In this document: positions 16,696 through 24,165 of the stretch, piece by piece
How positions within the stretch are numbered: position 1 is the stretch's first letter
Layout: each line of letters starts with the position of its first letter
Virus record (IMG/VR): IMGVR_UViG_3300030099_005026
Location: 1 to 25,511 of that record
Length of the DNA: 25,511 bases
Direction: 5' to 3' (one strand)
Origin: a virus
Made by a program: the position numbers and the translations under genes
Notes under the pieces: model-generated
What the model was told of the DNA's origin: nothing
Databases searched by the model: none
What the model saw: only the letters and a program-made list of their open reading frames with translations

Positions 16696-16869
16696 TCATT
16701 CGTTCTGTCCATCATCATCTTCATTCACACCTTGCTCAATATCTACAATGATAGCGTTTCGTTTTAGATTATTCATCATTTGAAATATCTCTTTGACTTC
16801 CTGCATTGTAATATCATAGGTTTCTTCACTATCATAAGACAGTTTGACTGTAATATACTTAGTTTTCAT
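16696..16869 (-). CDS. 57-aa acidic small protein in the polymerase gap
   Basis: This 57-residue protein has a beta-hairpin start (MKTKYITVKLSYDSEETYDI), a helix (TMQEVKEIFQMMNNLKRNA) and an acidic tail (VNEDDDGQNE). ATG 16869 is chosen because GGAGG lies 7 nt upstream; longer frame readings would place the SD inside the gene. It overlaps the end of the winged-helix-like gene by 11 nt. No family is recognised. Confidence 0.55.
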   Translation of the reverse strand: MKTKYITVKLSYDSEETYDITMQEVKEIFQMMNNLKRNAIIVDIEQGVNEDDDGQNE

Positions 16870-17083
16870 CTGTAATCCTCCAATATGTTCTTTTGTTCTT
16901 TTGGTCAATAACTGTCAAAAGACTTCTATGCTTAGATAAATAAGCACCAATGCTGGTAGTATTCTCAAGATACTTAAGAGTCTTACCATAATCAATAAGT
17001 CTGTCTTTCATCTGATTTGCAGAAAAACCATCATGCATTTCAGGTATAAGTTCATCAATCCACTTTTGTAAAAATTTATTCAT
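16859..17083 (-). CDS. 74-aa winged-helix-like small protein in the polymerase gap
   Basis: This short protein has helices (NKFLQKWIDELIPEM, then FSANQMKDRLIDYGKTL) followed by SIGAYLSKHRSLLTVIDQ and KRTYWRITDEN. The last part looks like a wing (strand, turn, strand) after a recognition-like helix, so DNA binding is plausible. ATG 17083 sits 4 nt after AGGTGAT. The start overlaps the preceding gene's stop by 8 nt. The architecture resembles the 86-aa protein at 23066-23326, but no clear homology can be claimed by eye. Confidence 0.55.
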   Translation of the reverse strand: MNKFLQKWIDELIPEMHDGFSANQMKDRLIDYGKTLKYLENTTSIGAYLSKHRSLLTVIDQKNKRTYWRITDEN

Positions 17084-17330
17084 GTTTATCACCTAGTTTT
17101 GTAAACGGCCCAGAAATTTCTGTTATTTTTTCATGAAAGAGATAATTACAACAAAGAACAACTAAAGGTAGTCTACAAACCTTTTCTCCATCTATTTCAA
17201 TCTCAATAATCTGTCTATCAACCTTATTTTTAGAAGGGTGTTCTGTAATATAATAGTGAATATATTCATACTCATTTAATTTATCATATAATGTGTAATA
17301 TTCTTCTTCTTCTGGTCTATAATATCTCAT
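17076..17330 (-). CDS. 84-aa Tyr-rich hypothetical protein in the polymerase gap
   Basis: This 84-residue protein has a Tyr/Glu-rich N-terminus (MRYYRPEEEEYYTLYDKLNE) and a beta-like centre (RQIIEIEIDGEKVCRLPLVV) with two adjacent cysteines (LCCNYL). The ATG overlaps the stop of the PolB N-terminal part (ATGA), and the SD (AAAGGAGATG) lies inside the last polymerase codons, so translation is coupled to it. No family is recognised. Confidence 0.55.
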   Translation of the reverse strand: MRYYRPEEEEYYTLYDKLNEYEYIHYYITEHPSKNKVDRQIIEIEIDGEKVCRLPLVVLCCNYLFHEKITEISGPFTKLGDKHE

Positions 17331-18994
17331 ATTTTCATCTCCTTTGCTTTAAATGCGGCAAGTCTAATTGCTTCTCTTGCACTTGCAGTAATAGATGCAG
17401 CCAAATCAACATCAGCCCAACCAAATCCTTGAAAGGCAACAATGCCATAAAAAGAAGCCATTAATCTCTTGACAGCCATTTGATTGTTATACCACTTTGC
17501 ATACTCGCCGTTGTCCTCCTTTTGTGCTTGATACATAAGTCGCTTATATTCATTTCGCAACTCCTTCAATTCAAGAACGGCTCTCGGTAAAAGACCAAGT
17601 TTATCTGTTTTATAGTAAAGCATATCTTGGTATTTAACTTCACTAAAATCTCTTGGCGTAAGAATGTTCACGGCAAATTCTGTTGGTTGTTTTGATTTTG
17701 TTTCCCAACTGATATTGCGAGCAATCATCATTGAAGGATATAGACCAGCAAAATCAAAGGCGGCTACATTCAAATGTAATCCATTTGTTTCTTCGCTTAA
17801 TGGGTCATAAATCATCGCACCTTCATATTCTTTGCGTTCATCAACCTTTTTTCCTGTTGGTGCTTTCCAAGTAGCATTTCTCATAAAATAAATACTACCC
17901 ATGTGAGAAGCATAAAAACAAGCATCAAATGGTGCTTTCAATAGCCTTTGAAGTGAAAGAATGGCTTCACTACAAAAATTTTTCTCATCAATTTCAACCA
18001 TCAATTCAACATCTCTCAAAGCATATTTGAGGTATGTTTGTGTATCTTCTAACCAACCCTTGCGATAAAATTCGTTAGTGTCTGGAAACTTCTCAGAAAC
18101 CAATTTCTTTTTGTTAAGAACAGTCTCTCCGATGTAATCAAGCGATAAAGAAGGTAATGTCCCTCTTTGACTGTCATTCCATTGTCTTTCAAAAGCAAGG
18201 TCTAACGAGAGGGTTATGCGACCCCCTACGGGTTGCTCAATGGGAGAGAACCCACTTTCACCATAGGCGAAAGAGAAGCCATCCTTGACCTTTTTAACGC
18301 CCTTAACGAAGCCAATTGGAGACATGATACGAGGGTCAAGACCCACGGCACACGCCCGTTCAAATAATTTCGGTAAATCAGCAAAATGACCAAACCAAGC
18401 AATTAACATATCGGGGTCTTTTACAATCATTGTAGTCATAAAATGTTCAATCATTTCTCTTTCAGAAGGAAAATAGTGGCCTTCCCAATCACTTCTTTCA
18501 TGTGAAGTATAATCCCAATGTTGGTCTTGATTAGGAAACCAAGCCCATTGATAGTATTTCTCATCGTAGTTATCATAAACAACAATAGTAGTCAATTGGT
18601 CGTGATATTCTCCGCCTTGTTGCCATTCCATATCCCAATACCACTTACGCAGTTTATATTCAGGCATTTCATCTAATTCATCAACACAATACCGAAAATG
18701 CAAAGGAACATCTGCTTCATAGGTTTCATTCCACATCTTCTTTGCATTACGAATATCATTGGCGTTTTCAACAAAAACTTTCTTCAAAGGTTTCCCTTCA
18801 AGATTAGTCCAATCGCCACGAAGATACTCAAAATCCCTAGTGATATATTTACTTGGCGAATAACTAGGAAATTCAGTAGCCTCTTCATCCACAAAGAAAT
18901 ATGGTCTGAAATTAACCATCTCATACTTTCTTTCATTGTTCTCTCTCCATGCTTTGTATATTCTCATTCCATCATTCATTTTATTAATAATCAT
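17327..18994 (-). CDS. polB: DNA polymerase B, N-terminal part (exonuclease, motifs A and B)
   Basis: This 555-residue polypeptide holds the N-terminal, exonuclease and first palm/fingers regions of a family B polymerase. ExoI is WYWDMEW (Asp121, Glu123). ExoII is AWFGHFADLPKL (Asp206 kept, the usual Asn and Phe replaced). ExoIII is YALRD (Tyr324, Asp328). Motif A is DFAGLYPSM (414-422). Motif B is KRLMASFYG (509-517, Ala where Asn is usual). It stops at FKAKEMKI, just where the strand leading to motif C should begin. No intein sequence is visible at the end. ATG 18994 is chosen (GGTGAT 4 nt upstream); a GTG at 19003 in frame is rejected. A GC-rich patch covers about residues 210-268. Confidence 0.88.
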   Translation of the reverse strand: MIINKMNDGMRIYKAWRENNERKYEMVNFRPYFFVDEEATEFPSYSPSKYITRDFEYLRGDWTNLEGKPLKKVFVENANDIRNAKKMWNETYEADVPLHFRYCVDELDEMPEYKLRKWYWDMEWQQGGEYHDQLTTIVVYDNYDEKYYQWAWFPNQDQHWDYTSHERSDWEGHYFPSEREMIEHFMTTMIVKDPDMLIAWFGHFADLPKLFERACAVGLDPRIMSPIGFVKGVKKVKDGFSFAYGESGFSPIEQPVGGRITLSLDLAFERQWNDSQRGTLPSLSLDYIGETVLNKKKLVSEKFPDTNEFYRKGWLEDTQTYLKYALRDVELMVEIDEKNFCSEAILSLQRLLKAPFDACFYASHMGSIYFMRNATWKAPTGKKVDERKEYEGAMIYDPLSEETNGLHLNVAAFDFAGLYPSMMIARNISWETKSKQPTEFAVNILTPRDFSEVKYQDMLYYKTDKLGLLPRAVLELKELRNEYKRLMYQAQKEDNGEYAKWYNNQMAVKRLMASFYGIVAFQGFGWADVDLAASITASAREAIRLAAFKAKEMKI

Positions 18995-18999
18995 TATTA

Positions 19000-19764
19000 T
19001 CACCCGTTAATCTGCGGTGCTTTCACTAACATTCTATCTTCTGCTACCATAAGAATAGGGAAATCGTCTTTCAAATAAATATTCACCATCTGCTGTTTTT
19101 CAAACAAAGAATACAAAGGCCCACTAAACTCAACCGTTGCTGATTCTCCTATGTTAAAGAAAGGTTCAATGGTTTCTTCATATTTATTACTCGCACCATC
19201 TCTTGATGATACTGAAAGAATCTCTTCGTGGTAATTAAATTTGTATACTCCTGTTTTCACTAATTCACAATTTTTGATTGCATCTCGTAATTGCACCTGC
19301 ATAAGACTAATACCCGCTTCAAACTTTGATTTACCAAAAGTAAAAAGCATCCGAGGCATGACCTCATAACTTACATGATTCAATAAACCACGCATTCTTG
19401 AAATAGAATCTCCTTGTGGGTGGCGAACCACCAAAGGAATAGATGCCTTTCTGGTATCAGAAGTTAATTGAATAAAATCTCCAACTACAAAATTTATTTC
19501 ATCTTTGAACGATTTAAGATACGGAGCAACTTTCGTAGTATCAATGACGACATTACCATCTTCTTCACCTTCAACTGTCAAATTTAATTTAACGGCAACA
19601 GTATTATTGCCGTTCCAAATAGAAAGAACATTACCTTCCAAATACAGAGAGGCATAGTTTCCAAGACTCGTATTCCCGAATCCACTTCCACCAATACCTT
19701 TTCCTTTCATTTGAACTTTGGTTAATGCCTTTTCTAATTTTTCACTATCTATTGTAAATTTCAA
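19000..19764 (-). CDS. pcn: PCNA-like DNA sliding clamp
   Basis: This 254-residue protein has the length and outline of archaeal PCNA, a ring-forming processivity factor for polymerase and nucleases. It begins KFTIDSEKLEKALTKVQ, has an interdomain region near 120-135, and ends YLKDDFPILMVAEDRMLVKA followed by PQING, the typical final strand and 'AP-I' ending. The start is TTG 19764, overlapping the RecA-fold gene's stop (TTGA) with GGAGGGT 6 nt upstream. It lies directly before PolB, whose C-terminal part ends in a PIP-like box. Domain sequence is divergent, but context and ending make the call strong. Confidence 0.82.
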   Translation of the reverse strand: MKFTIDSEKLEKALTKVQMKGKGIGGSGFGNTSLGNYASLYLEGNVLSIWNGNNTVAVKLNLTVEGEEDGNVVIDTTKVAPYLKSFKDEINFVVGDFIQLTSDTRKASIPLVVRHPQGDSISRMRGLLNHVSYEVMPRMLFTFGKSKFEAGISLMQVQLRDAIKNCELVKTGVYKFNYHEEILSVSSRDGASNKYEETIEPFFNIGESATVEFSGPLYSLFEKQQMVNIYLKDDFPILMVAEDRMLVKAPQING

Positions 19765-20579
19765 ATCTTACCCTCCCGCATTTCAGGAATACCGTCCCAA
19801 GAAACATTTCCGCCACCAACGGTCAATGATTCCCAAGACTTTCCAACAAGCGATGTATTGGTTTTACTACTGAGTAATTCAGCCTTATACACAACATCGT
19901 TCTTTTTGCGGGTTCGTCGGGTTGTAATGATTTGATGGAGGTAATCTCCCCAGTTATGCCAGTTTGGTTTAGAACCAATAACTTCTCCTGTTGCACCATA
20001 ATCAGCCTTTGAGTGGGTGATGTAGATTTGGTCGCAGTTAAGGTTCTTACACATCATCAAAAGAGAATAAAAGGGAGCGTTTCGCTTTCCCCATTCAAAC
20101 TTCATCTTTTGAGGCTTTCCAATCTTTGAAGACCCAGTTACATGTAAAGTGCAACAATCAAGCCATTTATCCACACCATCAAAAACAAAGAGAACATTTT
20201 CACCCTCTTCAATCTTTGATTTAACATACAAAACAAAGTCTTCGGAATTTGCTTCCGACTTTTGAATATCCAATTCACCATTTTTGTTTCGCACTTCAGG
20301 ATTCCAAAGAGTAATCCTATCGGTCATTTCATGGTTTTGTCGCCATGTTGGTTCACAACCATCATCCCAGTCAAGAACATAAATTTGCTTATCTGGGAAA
20401 TCAAGAGCCAAACCGCTTTTAACAGTCTTTGGTTCTCCCCAAATACCACAAATAAGACGATTGTTTCTAGCCAATCGTCCTTCTGTTTGTTTTGCTAACT
20501 TATCCTTAAATGCAACAACTCTTGCGTTGTTCACCATTCCTTCATCAACTTCAATCTTTTTTCCACTAGTTAATCCCAT
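19761..20579 (-). CDS. RecA/RadA-fold ATPase
   Basis: This 272-residue NTPase has a P-loop at GEPKTVKS (48-55; Val where Gly normally precedes Lys), followed by YVLDWDDG (67-74) and Walker B VLFVFDG (129-135, Asp134). Residues ITHSKADYGATGEVIGSKPN look like a RecA-type mobile loop. The compact fold resembles phage RecA/Sak4-like and AAA_24 ATPases that load recombinases or anneal strands. The start is ATG 20579 with GGTGAT 4 nt upstream. The altered P-loop could reduce or change nucleotide use. A recombination role is inferred from fold and neighbours. Confidence 0.7.
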   Translation of the reverse strand: MGLTSGKKIEVDEGMVNNARVVAFKDKLAKQTEGRLARNNRLICGIWGEPKTVKSGLALDFPDKQIYVLDWDDGCEPTWRQNHEMTDRITLWNPEVRNKNGELDIQKSEANSEDFVLYVKSKIEEGENVLFVFDGVDKWLDCCTLHVTGSSKIGKPQKMKFEWGKRNAPFYSLLMMCKNLNCDQIYITHSKADYGATGEVIGSKPNWHNWGDYLHQIITTRRTRKKNDVVYKAELLSSKTNTSLVGKSWESLTVGGGNVSWDGIPEMREGKI

Positions 20580-20583
20580 ATTA

Positions 20584-20835
20584 TCACCAAATTAAATCTT
20601 CTTCTTCAATTTTAATTTCTTCTCCCCTTAGACGAGTCCATGATTTAATCAAATCATGTAATTCTTCTAAAGACGAACAGACATATCGGGCTTCTTTCGT
20701 TCCAATGTGAAGTTTAACCCAATAGGTTCCTGTCTCATTCTCGTTTTCTTTCCAAGTAATAAAATCAACATTGAATAAATCAATCATATAACTATTACTT
20801 TTAATTAAATATCTTTTATTGTATAAATTTTCCAT
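20584..20835 (-). CDS. 83-aa hypothetical protein
   Basis: This small alpha/beta protein has strands around IDLFNVDFITWKEN and TYWVKLHIGTKEARYVC, then a helix (SLEELHDLIKSWTRL) and an acidic end (EEIKIEEEDLIW). No family is recognised. ATG 20835 is chosen because GGGGGT lies 6 nt upstream; the in-frame upstream ATGs would run through a stem-loop leader. It lies 4 nt before the RecA-fold ATPase gene, after the largest gap of the operon. Confidence 0.6.
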   Translation of the reverse strand: MENLYNKRYLIKSNSYMIDLFNVDFITWKENENETGTYWVKLHIGTKEARYVCSSLEELHDLIKSWTRLRGEEIKIEEEDLIW

Positions 20836-20919
20836 AATTTTACCCCCATAAGGGAGAGGCTTCGCACCTCTTTTGGCCGTCATTGTCGCCAACGACTACA
20901 CAAATTGAGTAAGACTCAA
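20836..20919 (-). promoter_or_regulatory. Structured leader with three hairpins
   Basis: This is the longest gap inside the replication operon. It contains three inverted repeats in a row: ATTGAGT/ACTCAAT (20904-20920, 3-nt loop) directly at the stop of the RPA-like gene, TTGGC/GCCAA (20873-20892) and AGAGG/CCTCT (20855-20871). The SD GGGGGT of the next gene follows the last hairpin. It could be a processing, attenuation or translation-control element. No clear archaeal TATA box or long U tract is visible. Function is inferred from structure only. Confidence 0.45.
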
Positions 20920-22125
20920 TCAAAACCAGTCAAAGTCTTCCTCAACGGGTTGTGCGACTTCAACGGCAGAACCATGACGAATCACACAATATAGACCTGC
21001 TACATTGATAGTGATTGGTTCAACACCTTCATCAGTTGTTCGTTGGCTTGTTCGGCCAATAACGATAACAGACGAACCAATACCGAAATCAAGAGTCAAA
21101 TGCTCAGGAATCCAGCAAGTGGTGATTGCATCATCATCGTAAGAGATTTCAGCATTCAAATCCGTTAGGTTAATGATTCGGTTTCCGTTCTTTGTTGGAG
21201 TCATGTTCATATTGCACACCGTTCCATCAGTAATAACGAAACGCTCCTTTGAAGCGAGTTGTTGTAGTTCAATGTGCGCTCTTTCCAATTCAACAAGGGG
21301 ATAAAGGTGCTTATCAAAGTTGTTTCGCAGACAGTCTTCAAAGTCAAACGAAGACATATCACGATACAAATCGTTTTCCTTATCCATTTCAGCATTCATG
21401 GTAAGACTACTAAAGGTTAAATCCTTAGCACCATAAATAGAGGTTTCATCACTTGAAAGAACACAAAGGAAATGACACCATTCAAAGGTGTTTGGTGAGA
21501 AATCAACCCCTCCTTGATTCTTGTAAGAAAAGAAGTATGGCTTCATTTCACCATTTCCGATTTGACCAAAGAAAATACCTGTTCGTCGGAACTGTGCCTT
21601 TGGTAGTGGCTTACCGAAAGATTCGTTCTTACCACCATTCATGTAGGTTTCGGTTGAATCAAGAGGAATGTAGATTCGTCCATCTTCAAGAGTTTCTGCA
21701 CCATCGGGCAGACTTGAAACAATCTTTTCTTCATAGGTTCCCTTGTGGAATCGGGAAACTGTGAATTTGCCGAGAGCATTTTCAATTGCTACTGCAACAA
21801 TACCCTTTTCAAGAGCATTATCCGAATCACGCATGAATTCTTCCTTTGCTTGGTTTCGGTTCCAACTCATCATATCTCTTGGCGCATCAAGAGAAACAAA
21901 GAACCCAAATGCACTCTTATAGAAAGAATCATTTGACTTTTCTTCATTACCAGACTTCTGCGCTCGTCGGGTATTTGCGACAAAGTTTCTCCAAAGACCC
22001 AATGCAATAGGGTTAGAGGTTTCAATGCCGTTTTCGGAACAAATCTCTTCCAATTTGTTCGTCGCTTCTTCAACGCTCAAGCCAATGACCTTTGCGCCTT
22101 CTTCAATTTGGTTTTTCATATCCAT
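20920..22125 (-). CDS. RPA-like OB-fold single-stranded DNA-binding protein
   Basis: The C-terminal third of this 401-residue protein (about 294-384) looks like an OB fold: RFVITDGTVCNMNMTPTKNG, NRIINLTDLNAEISYDDD, CWIPEHLTLDFGIGSSVIVI and ITINVAGLYCVIR. The protein ends VEEDFDWF, an acidic tail with aromatic tip like those single-stranded DNA-binding proteins use to contact partners. The N-terminal 290 residues contain helices and a second beta domain of unclear type. It sits between RFC-S and the RecA-fold ATPase, as expected for an SSB. ATG 22125 is chosen (AGGTGA 5 nt upstream), leaving 26 nt after the RFC-S stop. No zinc finger is visible. Confidence 0.6.
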   Translation of the reverse strand: MDMKNQIEEGAKVIGLSVEEATNKLEEICSENGIETSNPIALGLWRNFVANTRRAQKSGNEEKSNDSFYKSAFGFFVSLDAPRDMMSWNRNQAKEEFMRDSDNALEKGIVAVAIENALGKFTVSRFHKGTYEEKIVSSLPDGAETLEDGRIYIPLDSTETYMNGGKNESFGKPLPKAQFRRTGIFFGQIGNGEMKPYFFSYKNQGGVDFSPNTFEWCHFLCVLSSDETSIYGAKDLTFSSLTMNAEMDKENDLYRDMSSFDFEDCLRNNFDKHLYPLVELERAHIELQQLASKERFVITDGTVCNMNMTPTKNGNRIINLTDLNAEISYDDDAITTCWIPEHLTLDFGIGSSVIVIGRTSQRTTDEGVEPITINVAGLYCVIRHGSAVEVAQPVEEDFDWF

Positions 22126-22151
22126 TTTTTTCACCTTTTGTTTTTTTGTTT

Positions 22152-23063
22152 TTATAGTAATTGACCCATCATCCATGATACTAACACTTTCGGGGTCATT
22201 GTGTTAGAACGCCATTCGCTTTCGCCTAATGTCCGTAGGAATTTAAATTTCGTTGCCGAATCCAGATTCTCTGCATTAATAACTGCGTCATGCAAACCGA
22301 TACAAATATCTCTTACTGACTTACCATCATACAAGAAATCATGAACTTTGCTGAGAGCATTTGCATTTTTATTCGTAATTAAAATTAACAATTCGTTATA
22401 TTCAGTCAAACCGATTTCAAGTTGTTTTGATAGAGGGGAATTGCTTGCTTTAGCCGCTTGCAGTTCGGTTATCCCTCGTCTTAAATCACCGTGAAGAGAG
22501 TATATAAAGGGCTTCATCTCGTCTGCGGTAAATCGGGTTATTTCTTCACGCTTGAGAATTGATTGTAATACATCAAGCATGACCTCATTAGATAGAGGTT
22601 TAAAATGATAATTTGCACATCTGCTTTGAAGCGCAAAGATAATTTTATTTCTATCATTACAGGTAATAATGAAACGAATATTACTTGCATATCGTTCCAT
22701 AATTCTCTTCAAGGCATTTTGAGCATCAGTAGTCATACCGTCCATCTCATCAAGAAGAATCATTCTAAATGGAACATCACCGATAGTTCCGCTTTGAGCA
22801 TAGTTCTTAATAGTAGTTCGCACAGTCTCTAAACGCCTATCATCTGAAGCATTCACTTCAATAAAATTATCATTGAAGTTTTCGCCTAATACTTCTCTCG
22901 CTATAACTATTCCTGCTCCTGTTTTACCAGTTCCAGGATTTCCGTATAATAGAAGATTAGGGACATCTTTTTCTTCAATCCAACTTCTAGCGTCCATTAC
23001 AAAATGTTCTTGTCCTTTAATTTCTTTGATTGTTTTTGGTCTATATTTTTCTGTCCATAGCAT
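22152..23063 (-). CDS. rfcS: Replication factor C small subunit (clamp loader)
   Basis: This 303-residue AAA+ clamp-loader subunit opens and loads PCNA on primed DNA. It shows the RFC box (WTEKYRPKTIKEIKGQEH at the start), Walker A GNPGTGKT (41-48), NASDDR (about 71-76), Walker B MILLDEMD (101-108), the NALKRIME helix and the SRC motif in LQSRCANYHF (147-149, arginine finger). The C-terminal collar domain is slightly short compared with about 320 residues for archaeal RfcS. The start is ATG 23063 with GGAGGA 7 nt upstream; an earlier in-frame ATG at 23087 precedes that SD and is rejected. Confidence 0.93.
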   Translation of the reverse strand: MLWTEKYRPKTIKEIKGQEHFVMDARSWIEEKDVPNLLLYGNPGTGKTGAGIVIAREVLGENFNDNFIEVNASDDRRLETVRTTIKNYAQSGTIGDVPFRMILLDEMDGMTTDAQNALKRIMERYASNIRFIITCNDRNKIIFALQSRCANYHFKPLSNEVMLDVLQSILKREEITRFTADEMKPFIYSLHGDLRRGITELQAAKASNSPLSKQLEIGLTEYNELLILITNKNANALSKVHDFLYDGKSVRDICIGLHDAVINAENLDSATKFKFLRTLGESEWRSNTMTPKVLVSWMMGQLL

Positions 23064-23065
23064 TT

Positions 23066-23326
23066 TTATTCCTCCTTTAATTTCCATAGAGCAGGTTGTT
23101 GGCTCTTATCATTGACTCTAATGCAACCATATTTACCATTAGCCAGCATACCAACTAACACAGTATAATTAGGTATAACTGCTCTTTTTTTAGTTCTGTA
23201 AGGCCTATTAGAACCATTGTTCTCAAAAGAAGGAAGGTCAATAATTGCATCATGAATTTGTCTTGATGACATAATTTTTCCTCCTTCTAATACTTTATGA
23301 ATTAATCTTTGATATTGTTTTTTCAT
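23066..23326 (-). CDS. 86-aa winged-helix-like protein
   Basis: This basic 86-residue protein has helices (MKKQYQRLIHKVLEG, then SSRQIHDAIIDL) followed by VLVGMLANGKYGCIRVND and a final strand (QPALWKLKEE). This outline fits a winged helix-turn-helix. ATG 23326 overlaps the stop of the RFC-L-like gene (ATGA), with GGAGGA 7 nt upstream. It ends 2 nt before RFC-S. A DNA-binding or regulatory role is possible but inferred. Confidence 0.6.
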   Translation of the reverse strand: MKKQYQRLIHKVLEGGKIMSSRQIHDAIIDLPSFENNGSNRPYRTKKRAVIPNYTVLVGMLANGKYGCIRVNDKSQQPALWKLKEE

Positions 23327-24165
23327 ATATATTCCTCCAATGTTTGTTGTTGAACCTCAATTGGGTCTGTTTTCTTTCTTTTTCTCTTTTCACCGATTTT
23401 AAGAAGTCGGCACTCTGCGTGTGTCAATTTTTTCTTCGCCCATTCCTTAAATTCTGGGTCTTTTAATAACTGATTCAGTATAACAGGGTTTTTGACACCT
23501 AGTTTGCGAGAAAGAAATGGTATTTTAGAATACTGTCTCCTTCTCGGCATATTTAACCGACCTGCCATGTTTCCTTGATGCGAATACGCCAACATCTCAT
23601 AGAAATATCGCTGACTCCAACGCCTTTTGACTACTCCATCTACAAAAATTAACCTGTTTGGGTGCATATTTTCTGCCAACCAAGATAAAATCTGCGTATC
23701 GGCTGGTTTGTTAAACAAAAGCAAATCTTTAATCAAATCACGATTACTTTCCTTCAAATATTCATAACAAAGAGAATAAGTGTCTCTCTCGTAAGAAAAA
23801 GGAGGCTCGGAATGTGGAGCGATAGTTGCTAAATGGCTACGCAGAAAGTTGTTGCTTCCTGCTCTTTTGATTTTACACATCGCTATAATATTCTTTGGAA
23901 CAGATTTTTGGTCAATAGAAGTTAAAACTATTTGGCCTCTGTATCTGCGAAGAATATCAAGGATTGCTTCCTTATCAGGCTTATAATGAACATCTTCAAT
24001 GATAATGCCCCTTTCAATCGGAAAGGAACCTACATCAAAATCAATGTCATTTGCATACATCACGATAGGGTCATTCACAAAAGTCTTTGCTTTTGTTGAT
24101 TTGCCTGTTCCGTGTTTTCCTGTTAGTAGTATTGGTCTTTCTTTATTGTAATTGGTTAATCCCAT
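23323..24165 (-). CDS. RFC large-subunit-like AAA+ ATPase with C-terminal PIP box
   Basis: This 280-residue ATPase has Walker A GKHGTGKST (16-24) and a Walker B-like GIIIEDVH (53-60; acidic pair as Glu57-Asp58). The arginine-finger segment is not obvious. The C-terminal half contains LSWLAENM and YFYEMLAYSHQGNMAGRLN, which match the lid/collar region of archaeal RFC large subunits. A basic stretch (KIGEKRKRKKTD) is followed by QQTLEEYI (273-280), a PIP-like peptide, the same arrangement found at the end of RfcL. It is shorter than cellular RfcL (about 400-500 aa). The start is ATG 24165, right after the upstream stop, with GGAG upstream. Confidence 0.72.
   Translation of the reverse strand: MGLTNYNKERPILLTGKHGTGKSTKAKTFVNDPIVMYANDIDFDVGSFPIERGIIIEDVHYKPDKEAILDILRRYRGQIVLTSIDQKSVPKNIIAMCKIKRAGSNNFLRSHLATIAPHSEPPFSYERDTYSLCYEYLKESNRDLIKDLLLFNKPADTQILSWLAENMHPNRLIFVDGVVKRRWSQRYFYEMLAYSHQGNMAGRLNMPRRRQYSKIPFLSRKLGVKNPVILNQLLKDPEFKEWAKKKLTHAECRLLKIGEKRKRKKTDPIEVQQQTLEEYI

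Noticed and set aside
17327-17345. Split intein joining the two polymerase halves
   Set aside because: The N-part ends directly after FKAKEMKI and the C-part starts at MKVVYG. No intein blocks, terminal His-Asn or extra domain are present on either side.
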